NCBI GenBank assembly: GCA_046756945.1
Contig: JBHHXI010000008.1
Location: 1 to 37,684, forward strand
Direction: 5' to 3'
From: JACZQZ01 sp046756945
GTDB lineage: Bacteria > Pseudomonadota > Alphaproteobacteria > Rhodospirillales > 2-02-FULL-58-16
Length of the DNA stretch: 37,684 bases
Below are positions 9,160-17,395 of the stretch, one piece after another. Both the position numbers and the translations under genes were made by a program. The stretch's first letter is position 1, and each line of letters begins with the position of its first letter. The notes below the pieces were generated by a model. That model had not been told where the DNA came from, made no database searches, and was given only the letters and a program-made list of their open reading frames with translations.

Positions 9160-10404
9160 CTAACGGTAGCGGGCGAGGTGGGTCTCCAGGGACGCCAGCG
9201 GCACGTCCGACTGCTCTCCGGTATCCATGTCGCGGACCGTCGCCGCGTCGCGCGCCAGCTCGTCCTCGCCCAGCAACACGGTGGCGCGGGCATGGATCTT
9301 GTTGGCCCGTTTCATGCGCTTGCCCAGGCTGCCGGAAAATCCCAGCTCGACGGCGAACCCGGCCCGCCGCAGCCGTTGGGCGACGCCGAACGCGCCGTGG
9401 TGCGGACCGTCGCCGACGGGCACCACGGCGATGGGCCGGACGGTCGGCGCCGGCTCCTCGATCAACATGGCCAGGCGTTCGACGCCGGCGGCCCAGCCCG
9501 TCGCCGGCGTCGGCGGCCCGCCCATCTGTTCCATCAGGCCGTCGTAGCGCCCGCCCGCCAACACCGCGCCCTGGGCGCCCAGGGCCTCGGTGGTGAACTC
9601 GAACGCCGTGTGACAGTAATAGTCCAGGCCGCGCACCAGGTGCGGGTTCAGGCGATAGGCGATGCCGGCGGCCTGCAACCCCTCGCACAGGGCGTCGAAA
9701 AACTCCCGCGAGGCGCCGTTCAGGCTGTCGGTCAACAGCGGCGCCCCGGCGACGACGGCGCGGTCGCCCTTGTCCTTGGAATCGAAGATGCGCAGGGGAT
9801 TGCGCTCCAGGCGCGAGAGACTGTCGTCGGAAAGCCGGTCGCGGTGTTCGGCAAGGTACTCCACCAGGTGTTTCCGGTAGGCGTTGCGGCTTTCGCCGTC
9901 GCCCAGGGTGTTCAGCTCGAGGGTGACTTTTTCGCTCACCCCCAGCGCCTCCAGGATGTGGGCCCCGAGGGCGATGATTTCCACGTCGGCCAGGGGCTGG
10001 GCGACGCCCAGCACCTCCACGTCGACCTGGTGGAACTGGCGCTGGCGTCCCTTTTGCGGGCGCTCGTAGCGGAACATCGGTCCGCGGCAGAAAAACTTGA
10101 GCGGCAGGTGCTGGGCGAGGCCGTTCGACATGACGGCGCGGGCGACGCCCGCCGTACACTCCGGGCGCAGGGTGATGCTGTCTCCGCTGCGGTCCTCGAA
10201 CGCATACATCTCCTTGGTCACGATGTCGGAGGTATCGCCCAGGGTACGCGAGAAGACGTCGGTGAACTCGAAGATCGGCGTCGATATCTCGGCGAACCCG
10301 TAGCGCGCGGCAATCTCGAAGGCCGTCTGCTCGACGTGGCGGTGGCGCAGCAGTTCCTCGGGCAGGATGTCGCGGGTGCCGCGGACCGGCTGCAGGGCAG
10401 GCAT
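9160..10404 (-). CDS. hisS: Histidyl-tRNA synthetase
   Basis: A 414-residue class II aminoacyl-tRNA synthetase that charges tRNA(His). Visible signatures are PVRGTRDILPEE at the N-terminus, the motif 2 region RYERPQKGRQRQFHQ, the histidine-binding GLDYYCHTAFE, GGRYDGL, and the motif 3 region GWAAGVERLAML. A C-terminal anticodon-binding domain begins near residue 320. Length is typical. It starts 16 bp after ispG and ends 7 bp before hemA, so it belongs to the ispG-hisS-hemA-prfA-prmC operon. Confidence 0.97.
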   Translation of the reverse strand: MPALQPVRGTRDILPEELLRHRHVEQTAFEIAARYGFAEISTPIFEFTDVFSRTLGDTSDIVTKEMYAFEDRSGDSITLRPECTAGVARAVMSNGLAQHLPLKFFCRGPMFRYERPQKGRQRQFHQVDVEVLGVAQPLADVEIIALGAHILEALGVSEKVTLELNTLGDGESRNAYRKHLVEYLAEHRDRLSDDSLSRLERNPLRIFDSKDKGDRAVVAGAPLLTDSLNGASREFFDALCEGLQAAGIAYRLNPHLVRGLDYYCHTAFEFTTEALGAQGAVLAGGRYDGLMEQMGGPPTPATGWAAGVERLAMLIEEPAPTVRPIAVVPVGDGPHHGAFGVAQRLRRAGFAVELGFSGSLGKRMKRANKIHARATVLLGEDELARDAATVRDMDTGEQSDVPLASLETHLARYR

Positions 10405-10420
10405 CGCCTCTTCGGCCCGC

Positions 10421-11722
10421 CTACTGGGCGGCGGCGGGCGGAACCGGGCGCTCCGCGTGCCCGGCCTGCGCCGCTTCGGGTTGGCCGGCCTGGCGCCTCT
10501 CGTAGTGGGTCGCCACGTAGTCGTCGACGATCCTGTGGAACTCCCCGGCGATGTTGGCGCCGCGCAGGGTCATGGCCTTCTTGCCGTCGATGAAGACCGG
10601 GGCCGCGGGTTCCTCGCCGGTGCCGGGCAGGCTGATGCCGATATCGGCGTGCTTGCTTTCGCCGGGACCGTTGACGATGCAGCCCATGACGGCAAGGCTC
10701 ATGGTCTCGACGCCAACGTACTCCTCACGCCAGACGGGCATCCGGGCCCGCACATGGGCCTGAATCCGCTCGGCGAGGTCCTGGAAAACCGTGCTCGTTG
10801 TCCGGCCGCAGCCCGGGCACGCCGTCACCAGCGGCGTGAACGAGCGCAGTCCCATGGTCTGCAGGATCTCCTGGGCGACGACCACCTCGCGGGTGCGGTC
10901 GCCGCCGGGCTCGGGCGTCAGCGAAATGCGGATGGTGTCACCGATTCCCTGTTGCAGCAGGACCGACAGCGCCGCCGCCGAGGCAACGATTCCCTTCGAC
11001 CCCATGCCCGCTTCCGTCAGCCCCAGATGGAGGGCATGGTCGCCCAGCGCGGCCAGGCGCGTGTACACGGCGATCAGGTCCTGGACCCCGCTGACCTTGC
11101 ACGAAAGGACGATCCTGTCCCGCCCCAGGCCGAGCTCTTCGGCGCGCCCGGCGCTGGCCAGGGCCGAGACCACAAGGGCCTCGCGGGTCACTTCCGCCGC
11201 CTCCCTGGGCTCGGGCAGGGCGGCGTTCTCGTTCATCATCCGGGTCACCAGGTCCTGGTCCAGGCTGCCCCAGTTGACCCCGATGCGCACCGGACGGCCG
11301 GTGCGCAGCGCCACCTCGATCATGGTCGAGAACCGCTGGTCCCGTTTCTCGCCGACCCCCACGTTGCCCGGGTTGATGCGGTACTTGGCCAGCGCCTCGG
11401 CGCAGTCCGGGTACCTGGTCAACAACCGGTCCCCGATGTAGTGGAAATCCCCGACCAGGGGGACGTCGACACCTTGGCTGTCCAGGCGCTCGCGGATTCG
11501 GGGAACGGCCCTGGCCGCGTCTTCCCTGTCCACGGTGATGCGCACCAGCTCCGATCCGGCGCCGGCAAGCTCGGCCACCTGGGCGACGGTCGCTTCGACG
11601 TCGGCCGTGTCGGTGTTGGTCATCGACTGGACGACGATGGGCGCATCGCCGCCGATGACCACGTCACCGACCGTGACCGGGACGCTCCTGCGCCGCGCAA
11701 ACGCCTGCGGGGTGTCGGACAT
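10421..11722 (-). CDS. ispG: 4-hydroxy-3-methylbut-2-enyl-diphosphate synthase
   Basis: A 433-residue [4Fe-4S] enzyme of the MEP isoprenoid pathway that converts MEcPP to HMBPP. The N-terminal TIM barrel begins with VVIGGDAPIVVQSMTNTDT. The cluster ligands are C302 and C305 (ACPGCGR) and C348 (GCIVNGPGE), with E355 as the fourth ligand expected for the family. ATG 11722 was chosen over a further 36 in-frame residues because a good promoter (11789-11817) sits inside that extension. It is the first gene of the five-gene operon. The C-terminal tail is Ala/Pro-rich and not conserved. Confidence 0.96.
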   Translation of the reverse strand: MSDTPQAFARRRSVPVTVGDVVIGGDAPIVVQSMTNTDTADVEATVAQVAELAGAGSELVRITVDREDAARAVPRIRERLDSQGVDVPLVGDFHYIGDRLLTRYPDCAEALAKYRINPGNVGVGEKRDQRFSTMIEVALRTGRPVRIGVNWGSLDQDLVTRMMNENAALPEPREAAEVTREALVVSALASAGRAEELGLGRDRIVLSCKVSGVQDLIAVYTRLAALGDHALHLGLTEAGMGSKGIVASAAALSVLLQQGIGDTIRISLTPEPGGDRTREVVVAQEILQTMGLRSFTPLVTACPGCGRTTSTVFQDLAERIQAHVRARMPVWREEYVGVETMSLAVMGCIVNGPGESKHADIGISLPGTGEEPAAPVFIDGKKAMTLRGANIAGEFHRIVDDYVATHYERRQAGQPEAAQAGHAERPVPPAAAQ

Positions 11723-11788
11723 ACTGTTCGTTCTCACGTCGGCCTGCGCGGGCGTCCGGGACACCCGCGGGGCGCGGAAAGGATTGAG

Positions 11789-11817
11789 ATTATATCCCCG
11801 ATATTCCCGTCTGTGTA
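11789..11817 (-). promoter_or_regulatory. Sigma-70-type promoter of the ispG operon
   Basis: On the minus strand, TACACA (11812-11817) is followed after exactly 17 bp by a perfect TATAAT (11789-11794). Transcription would start near 11782, giving a leader of about 60 nt before the ispG ATG. Confidence 0.65.
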
Positions 11818-11852
11818 GTCGTCGAGGCAAGTTTCGCTACGCCACGCCCGGC

Positions 11853-11874
11853 CCGTCCCGACGGGGTGGGACGG
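11853..11874 (-). terminator. Inverted repeat downstream of rodZ
   Basis: CCGTCCC (11853-11859) and GGGACGG (11868-11874) form a perfect 7-bp stem with an 8-nt loop, 57 bp beyond the rodZ stop and upstream of the ispG promoter. No T-run follows on either strand, so terminator function is uncertain. Confidence 0.25.
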
Positions 11875-11930
11875 AGGGTCAACCCCTTACAGACCGCGCG
11901 ATGCGCATAACCGGCCGGGCGGCGCCGGCG

Positions 11931-13595
11931 TCACTCGAGAATCGCCGTGCCCTGGCGCAGACGCTCGATGTCCAACGCCACGCCCCGGCGCACCGCGCCC
12001 AGGGGACCGATGGACGGCACGGCTTCACCGTCGACCAGGATTTCCAGTGCGCCGGCGTTGCCGGTCAACAGCTTGAGGCCCGGGCGGTTGGGAACCCGAT
12101 AGGTGTCGCCGGTCCTCAGCAGCCGCGTCAGCAGCAGCCTGTTGCCGTTGTCGTCGCGAACCTGGATCCAACTGTTCATCCTGGCCCGCACCAGGATGCG
12201 CGAACCCGCGTTTCCGGTGCCGAAGACACGTGCCGTCCGCGTCGTCCCGGCGGAGGCGTCGTTTGCCGGGGGAACGGCTGCCACCTCGCGGGAGGGTTCG
12301 GCCCCGTCCCGGACCGCATGCCCCGAACCGCCGGCATCGATGGCCGCCGTCGTGCCTGCCGGGGCGCCGTCGTCCGGCGCCGCCGGCGCCGCCGGCGCCT
12401 CGACCGTCGCCGAAGCGGACCCGCCTTCCCCCGCCGCGGATGGTTCCGCCGCCGGTGCGGACGGGGCGGGCGCCGTGTCTCCTCCGCCATCCGCCGTCAG
12501 GGCCGGCGGAGAGGGTTCCCCGGCCCCGGCCGCATCGCCCGAGGCCACCGGCTGGGGCGCCCCGGCGGGCGCGGATTCCCGGTCGACGCCGGAGGATTGC
12601 GAATCGCCCATCGGCGGCGCCGCCGGTACGCCATGGCCGCCGCCGGCATCCCCGGAGTCCCCGGTGGCCACGTTCCCGGCCACTTTTTCAGCCGCTTTCT
12701 CTTCGTCCGGGCGCGCCTGGCCGCCGCCGCCCGGGGCCGCCGCCCCGGCGGCCGCCCGGGCGTCCCGCGCTTTCTCCGCCGGCACGGCGGCCGTCGACGC
12801 CGGTTCCGGCGTCCCGGTCTCCGCTGCGTCCGGCGGACCGGCCTCCGCAGCCGGTGCGGCGGCCGAAGAGGTGTCGGCCGCCGATGTTGCCGATGTTTCG
12901 GTTTGCGCGGGCGGCGAAGAGGCGGGCTCGCCCGATATCCGGTCCTGGCCCCCCTGGTCCGGCTTTTCCGGGGGAGAGGGTGTCTCCCGATGCGGGGCGG
13001 CCACGGTTGCCGGGGCCGGCGGGGATGGGTTCTCCGCCTTCCCCTCGCCGTCCTCCCTGGCGGTGTCCGGCGCCGGGGTCGACGAGTCCCCCGGCGTCAA
13101 CAGCGCGGCAAGACGGTCGGGCAGGGGAGAAACCAGCTCGGTGAAAAAGCCCTCTTTGGCCGAACTGACATACCACCCGCCATAGGCCAATACGGCGACG
13201 ACGACGCCGACAAAGAGGACGGCGCCGCCGGGAATCCCTCCCTCCGGCACGGGCACGGGGAAGCTGAGTTCGGGAGTCTCGCCGATATTCGTCGTCTCGC
13301 CCCGGAAGCGGTTGACCACTTCATCGGCGTCGAGACCCAGGTGCTTGGCGTAGGCGCGAACGAACCCGACCGCATAGGCCGGTCCCGGAAGGTCCTCGAA
13401 ACGGTCGGCCTCTATGGCCTCGAGATGGACATACCGGATGCGCAGGATCTGCGCCACGTCGCGCAGGTCCTCGCCGCACCTGAGGCGCGACGCGTGCAGG
13501 AGCGCGCCGACACCCGGGCCGCTCCCGCGCTCCACCTGACTGTCGGTTTCGATTTCCGGAGGGGACTGATTCGCGTTCACGGCTTCCCCGGACAC
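11931..13595 (-). CDS. RodZ-like protein: HTH, one membrane span, long Pro/Ala-rich linker, DUF4115
   Basis: A 554-residue protein with the RodZ layout. A cytoplasmic helix-turn-helix domain (about 28-98, with LRDVAQILRIRYVHLEAIE) is followed by a single membrane span (about 122-143, GGAVLFVGVVVAVLAYGG). A low-complexity linker rich in Ala, Pro, Gly, Ser and Glu (about 168-450) leads to a C-terminal DUF4115-type domain (ARMNSWIQVRDDNGNRLLL). RodZ links MreB to the elongasome and helps set rod shape. The linker is unusually long. GTG 13593-13595 is taken as the start with GGGGGA nearby. Location next to ispG is a common alphaproteobacterial arrangement. The function in this host is inferred. 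Confidence 0.85.
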   Translation of the reverse strand: MSGEAVNANQSPPEIETDSQVERGSGPGVGALLHASRLRCGEDLRDVAQILRIRYVHLEAIEADRFEDLPGPAYAVGFVRAYAKHLGLDADEVVNRFRGETTNIGETPELSFPVPVPEGGIPGGAVLFVGVVVAVLAYGGWYVSSAKEGFFTELVSPLPDRLAALLTPGDSSTPAPDTAREDGEGKAENPSPPAPATVAAPHRETPSPPEKPDQGGQDRISGEPASSPPAQTETSATSAADTSSAAAPAAEAGPPDAAETGTPEPASTAAVPAEKARDARAAAGAAAPGGGGQARPDEEKAAEKVAGNVATGDSGDAGGGHGVPAAPPMGDSQSSGVDRESAPAGAPQPVASGDAAGAGEPSPPALTADGGGDTAPAPSAPAAEPSAAGEGGSASATVEAPAAPAAPDDGAPAGTTAAIDAGGSGHAVRDGAEPSREVAAVPPANDASAGTTRTARVFGTGNAGSRILVRARMNSWIQVRDDNGNRLLLTRLLRTGDTYRVPNRPGLKLLTGNAGALEILVDGEAVPSIGPLGAVRRGVALDIERLRQGTAILE

Positions 13596-13979
13596 TCCAT
13601 CCCCCGGAACGGGCGCGCCGCCGTTCGGCCAACCCGCAGCGGCTTTTCCAAAGGAACTTAAGGTTACGGATCGGGCGGCGGCCGGCCCCGGGAATTCCTC
13701 ACAAAAAGTGCTCTCATTCTCAACAGTTGTCGAGAAAATTCAAGACCGAAACACCGGCCCCTGAACAGGCTGTTGAAGACAAGTTAAGTCACCACTTCAT
13801 GGTCTTTCGCGAATGCCTTGAGTCTCTCGCGAATACCGCGCCGCGCGTGACCGCAACGGGAATTCATGTCGTCTCTTAACAGGGCGACGGAAGCGCTTCG
13901 GATTGTTGTCTTCACGGGTCCGGCGCCCGCCGGGACCATGGAGATGCCGCGATCGCCCGGCCCGGCCAACCCCATGGTA
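13596..13979. other. 384-bp gene-free stretch between lysC and rodZ
   Basis: No convincing gene is seen. Next to lysC, GGTCCGGCG (13917-13925) and CGCCGGGACC (13928-13937) form a hairpin with one bulged base; it may end lysC transcription on the minus strand, though no T-run follows. The part near 13690-13760 is more AT-rich and probably contains the rodZ promoter, but no -35/-10 pair stands out. A 63-codon minus-strand frame (13784-13975) has no recognisable product. Confidence 0.6.
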
Positions 13980-15200
13980 TCAGTCGTCCTCGAAACCGTA
14001 TGCCGCGTGCAGCGACCTGAGGGCCAGTTCGGTGTACTCTTCGGCGATCAGCACACTCACCTTGATTTCCGAGGTCGAGATCACCTGGATGTTGATTCCC
14101 TTCTCGGCCAGGGCCCGAAACATGCGCTGGGCGACGCCGGCGTGGCTGCGCATGCCGACGCCGATGACCGCCACCTTCACCACGTTCGGGTCGTAAACCA
14201 GATCGGCGTAGCCGAGGGCGTCGCGCATTTCCTCGACGACGCGGACGGCGCGGTCCAGATCGCCCTTGGCGACCGTGAACGTCAGGTCGGTCGCCTTGCC
14301 GTCGGCGGATACGTTCTGGACGATCATGTCGACGTTGATACCGGCCTCGGCCAGGGGCCCGAAGATGCCGGCGGCGACGCCCGGCCGGTCGGCGACCCCG
14401 ATAAGGGTGATCTTGGCCTCGTCCCGGCTGTATGCGATGCCGCTGATCAGTTCCTGTTCCACGATCTCATCCTCCCCAACGACAAGCGTGCCCGCGCCAT
14501 CCGCGTAACTGGACAGGACCTGCAGGCGCACGCCGCGCTTCATGGCCAGTTCCACGGCCCGGGTCTGCAGGACCTTGGCCCCCGCCGACGCCATCTCCAG
14601 CATTTCCTCATAGGTGATCTTATCGAGCTTCCGCGCCCCGGCAACGATACGTGGATCGGTCGTGTACACCCCGTCCACGTCGGTATGGATATCGCACCGG
14701 TCGGCATTCAGCGCCGCCGCCAGCGCCACGGCGCTGGTATCGGAACCGCCCCGGCCCAGGGTGGTGATCCGGTTGTCGGAGCCGAGCCCCTGGAATCCCG
14801 TGACCACCGGGACCTCGCCCAGCGCCAGGCGGCGCTCCAGCTCCTCGGTCTCGATGCCCATGATGCGGGCCTTGCCGTGGACGTCGTCGGTCCGGATGGG
14901 GATCTGCCATCCCTGCCACGAGCGGGCGGTGATGCCCTTGTCCTGAAGCGCCAGCGCCAGCAGGCCGGCGGTGACCTGCTCGCCGGTCGACACCACGGCG
15001 TCGTATTCGCGGGCGTCGTGCAGGCTGCTGATCTCGCTGGCATAGGTGATCAGCTGGTTGGTGACCCCGGCCATGGCCGAAAGCACCACCGCCACCTGGT
15101 TGCCGGCATCCACTTCGTTTTTCACGCGTTGGGCAACGGTCTTGATGCGGTCGACGTCCGCGACCGAAGTGCCGCCGAATTTTTGCACGATCCGGGCCAT
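13980..15200 (-). CDS. lysC: Aspartate kinase
   Basis: A 406-residue aspartokinase, which phosphorylates aspartate at the start of lysine, methionine and threonine synthesis. The N-terminal kinase domain begins MARIVQKFGGTSVAD. Other family motifs are STGEQVTAGLL, GRGGSDTSAVALAAAL and DVDGVYTTDPR. Two ACT domains follow (about 265-400, including GVAAGIFGPLAEAGINVDMI and EKGINIQVISTSEIKVSVL), implying lysine/threonine feedback. Size and order match the monofunctional class. It starts 162 bp from divergent ubiG. The ptsP gene often found beside lysC in this class is absent here. Confidence 0.97.
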   Translation of the reverse strand: MARIVQKFGGTSVADVDRIKTVAQRVKNEVDAGNQVAVVLSAMAGVTNQLITYASEISSLHDAREYDAVVSTGEQVTAGLLALALQDKGITARSWQGWQIPIRTDDVHGKARIMGIETEELERRLALGEVPVVTGFQGLGSDNRITTLGRGGSDTSAVALAAALNADRCDIHTDVDGVYTTDPRIVAGARKLDKITYEEMLEMASAGAKVLQTRAVELAMKRGVRLQVLSSYADGAGTLVVGEDEIVEQELISGIAYSRDEAKITLIGVADRPGVAAGIFGPLAEAGINVDMIVQNVSADGKATDLTFTVAKGDLDRAVRVVEEMRDALGYADLVYDPNVVKVAVIGVGMRSHAGVAQRMFRALAEKGINIQVISTSEIKVSVLIAEEYTELALRSLHAAYGFEDD

Positions 15201-15310
15201 CGCCTGTCTTCCCTGACGGTCGTCCCGGCTTCCCATACCGCAACCGCATCCCCATGGGAAGGCTTTGGGAGATGCATGTGGCTGTTTCGCCGGGATTTGC
15301 GCCGAGCCGG

Positions 15311-15339
15311 TTGCGGTGCGGCGGGCGCCTATCCATACT
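15311..15339 (+). promoter_or_regulatory. Possible promoter of ubiG
   Basis: TTGCGG (15311-15316) and CATACT (15334-15339) are separated by 17 bp, each matching four of six consensus positions. Transcription would start near 15346, just before the AGGGAGGAA ribosome-binding site of ubiG. Confidence 0.4.
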
Positions 15340-15362
15340 CTCATGGCCAAAGGGAGGAACCG

Positions 15363-16130
15363 GTGGCCCGCACGCCCCACCGCAAGACGCGATCGAGCCG
15401 AAGCGGAACCGCGTCCGCCGACGAAGTCGCCCGCTTCGCCGCCATGGCCGACGCCTGGTGGGACGCGGACGGCGAATTCAGGCCGCTTCACAAGCTCAAC
15501 CCGGTGCGGGTCGCCTTCGTCCGCGACCGGGTGGTCGGCCATCTGCGCCTCGACGGATCGGCCGCGCAGCCGTTCCGCGGCCTCGACATTCTCGACATCG
15601 GCTGCGGCGGCGGCCTGCTCAGCGAACCCATGCGGCGCCTGGGCGCCGGCGTCACCGGCATCGACGCGGCGGAACAGAACGTCCGCGTCGCCGGACTTCA
15701 CGCCGCACAAAGCGGTCTCGACATCGATTACCGCTGCGTCCTGCCCGAAGTGCTGGCCGGGGAAGGGACGCGGTTCGACGTGGTGTTGAACATGGAGGTG
15801 GTGGAGCACGTCGCCGACCTGGACGCTTTCCACGAGGCCTGCTGCACCCTGGTCAAGCCGGGCGGGGTGATGGTGGTATCGACCATCAACCGCACCTTGA
15901 AATCCCTGGCGCTGGCCAAGGTGGGGGCGGAGTACGTGCTGCGCTGGATCCCCCCCGGCACCCACGACTGGCGCAAGTTCGTCAGGCCCTCGGAGCTGGC
16001 CGCCGGCCTACGCGCCCACGGCGTCGAGATCGTGGCCCTGAAAGGGATGACCTACGGGCCCCTCAGGGACGACTGGTTCCTGAGCTCGGATGTGGACGTG
16101 AATTACCTGGCGTTCGCCGTGAAGGGTTAG
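15363..16130 (+). CDS. ubiG: Ubiquinone biosynthesis O-methyltransferase
   Basis: A 255-residue class I SAM methyltransferase of the UbiG/Coq3 family, which performs both O-methylations of the ubiquinone ring. Motifs are the family-typical AMADAWWDADGEFRPLHKLN (residues 27-46), DIGCGGGLLSEP at 78-89, MEVVEHV, and the C-terminal GTHDWRKFVRPSEL. GTG 15363 is preceded by a near-perfect AGGGAGGAA, which fixes this start although the frame is open far upstream. It is divergent from lysC, a conserved arrangement in Alphaproteobacteria. Confidence 0.96.
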   Translation: MARTPHRKTRSSRSGTASADEVARFAAMADAWWDADGEFRPLHKLNPVRVAFVRDRVVGHLRLDGSAAQPFRGLDILDIGCGGGLLSEPMRRLGAGVTGIDAAEQNVRVAGLHAAQSGLDIDYRCVLPEVLAGEGTRFDVVLNMEVVEHVADLDAFHEACCTLVKPGGVMVVSTINRTLKSLALAKVGAEYVLRWIPPGTHDWRKFVRPSELAAGLRAHGVEIVALKGMTYGPLRDDWFLSSDVDVNYLAFAVKG

Positions 16131-16138
16131 GCGGCTAC

Positions 16139-16154
16139 GGGACGGACCCGTCCC
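16139..16154. terminator. Small inverted repeat after ubiG
   Basis: GGGACG (16139-16144) and CGTCCC (16149-16154) form a perfect 6-bp stem with a GACC loop in the 100-bp gap between convergent ubiG and the DUF1178 gene. There is no T-run; at best it is a weak bidirectional stop. Confidence 0.25.
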
Positions 16155-16230
16155 CGCTGATAATTGGAGCTTCCTGAACCTGACCGATTGTAGCGAGAAC
16201 CTGGAATGCCGGGGCCGCGGCGGGGGAATC

Positions 16231-16659
16231 TCAGCTGTCCCGGCGTGGTGTCCAGGGAATGCGCTGGAACTCGATGCCGTCCTCGTCCAGCTCCGTTGCC
16301 TCCTCGTCGGTCGCCTCGCCGTAGATGTCGCGCTCCTCGGTTTCCCCGAAATGGATGCTCCGCGCTTCCTCGGCGAACCTGTCACCCACGTATTCGCAGT
16401 TTTCCTCGACGTGCCGGTGCAGCCTGTGGACGGCCCGCATGATCTGTTCCGCCACTTCCCGGGCCCGGGTTTCGGACGTGGCGCCTTTGCGCGCGCCGGT
16501 GGCCACGTTGGGCGCCATGGGCGCCTTGGTCACGCCGGTGCTGCCGCAGAACGGACACATGATGTCCCCCGCCCCGCTTTGCGCGTCGTAGGTGGCGATA
16601 TCACGGAACCAAGCCTCGAACTGGTGGGCGTTGTTGCATGCGAGCTGGTAAAGAATCAT
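16231..16659 (-). CDS. DUF1178 family protein
   Basis: A 142-residue protein of the DUF1178 family, common in Alphaproteobacteria and of unknown function. The N-terminal half has paired cysteines typical of a zinc ribbon: C8 in QLACNNAHQFEAWF and C35/C38 in IMCPFCGST, followed by the conserved VTKAPMAPNV. The C-terminal half is highly charged and acidic. ATG 16659 was chosen over an upstream in-frame codon because it matches the family start and follows AGAGGG. A strong promoter lies just upstream (16698-16726). It usually sits directly behind the amidase gene (here 18390-19208), but a two-gene insert separates them. Confidence 0.9.
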   Translation of the reverse strand: MILYQLACNNAHQFEAWFRDIATYDAQSGAGDIMCPFCGSTGVTKAPMAPNVATGARKGATSETRAREVAEQIMRAVHRLHRHVEENCEYVGDRFAEEARSIHFGETEERDIYGEATDEEATELDEDGIEFQRIPWTPRRDS

Positions 16660-16697
16660 GGCCCTCTGCCGACATTCCACGCTAAATAACTGTTTAT

Positions 16698-16726
16698 ATT
16701 ATAATATTATATTCCGACTTTGCCAA
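16698..16726 (-). promoter_or_regulatory. Strong sigma-70-type promoter of the DUF1178 gene
   Basis: On the minus strand, TTGGCA (16721-16726) is followed after 17 bp by TATAAT (16698-16703), in the most AT-rich short stretch of this region (16691-16713). Transcription would start near 16691, about 32 nt before the ATG. Overlapping TATAAT-like boxes occur on both strands, so it may also serve the plus-strand methyltransferase, though no good plus-strand -35 was found. Confidence 0.7.
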
Positions 16727-16750
16727 CGATACGGCACAAGCGGTTAACAA

Positions 16751-17395
16751 ATGGAAAAGGCCCGCCAACCGCCCCGCACGCCCCGTCACCTGAGGGTGAC
16801 CGAACCGTCGCCGTGGGTTCGGCGCTTCGCCGCGCTGGTGCCCAAGGGCGGAACGGTGCTCGATGTGGCCTGCGGCGGGGGCCGCCACGCGCGCCACTTC
16901 CTCGGCCTGGGCTACGCCGTGGTGGCCGTGGACCGGGACGTCGGGCCGGTGGCCGACCTTGCCGCCGACCCCAGGGCCGAGGTCGTCCGGGCGGACCTGG
17001 AGGGCGGCGATGCGTGGCCTTTCGCCGGGCGCACGTTCGCCGGCCTCGTGGTCACCAACTATCTGCACCGTCCCCTGTTTCCCCTCCTCCTCGCCGCCGT
17101 CGAAACGGGCGGGGTGTTGATCTACGAAACGTTCGCCCGCGGCAACGAACGGTTCACCCGCCCGCGCAACCCCGATCACCTGCTGCAGAGCGGCGAGCTT
17201 CCGGACCTGGTGCGGGGCCGGCTGCAGGTGGTCGCCTATGAACACGGCATCGTGCAAAGGGGCCCCCTTCCCGGCGTCATCCAGCGCATCTGCGCGGTCA
17301 ACGATCTCGGCACCGGCACCCGCGAGGACGGCGAGCCCGAGCCGCACCGGGTCCATCCCGCCGACCCCGACCGGCCAGAAAAGGAGCAACCATGA
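16751..17395 (+). CDS. Class I SAM-dependent methyltransferase
   Basis: A 214-residue small methyltransferase. The SAM-binding motif is VLDVACGGGRHARHFL (about 36-51), followed by VVAVDRDVGPV and, after the acidic loop, LVVTNYLHRPLFPLLL. It resembles the TehB-like/type-11 group; the substrate is unknown. Its TGA overlaps the ATG of the nitrilase by 4 nt (ATGA), with the nitrilase ribosome-binding site inside its last codons, so the two are co-translated. No good ribosome-binding site precedes ATG 16751. The pair runs against the conserved minus-strand cluster around it, which suggests a later insertion. Confidence 0.88.
   Translation: MEKARQPPRTPRHLRVTEPSPWVRRFAALVPKGGTVLDVACGGGRHARHFLGLGYAVVAVDRDVGPVADLAADPRAEVVRADLEGGDAWPFAGRTFAGLVVTNYLHRPLFPLLLAAVETGGVLIYETFARGNERFTRPRNPDHLLQSGELPDLVRGRLQVVAYEHGIVQRGPLPGVIQRICAVNDLGTGTREDGEPEPHRVHPADPDRPEKEQP

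Noticed and set aside
13784..13975. 63-codon minus-strand frame between lysC and rodZ
   Set aside because: It overlaps the putative lysC hairpin, has no ribosome-binding site of note and no recognisable sequence. It could still be a small protein, but nothing positive supports it.
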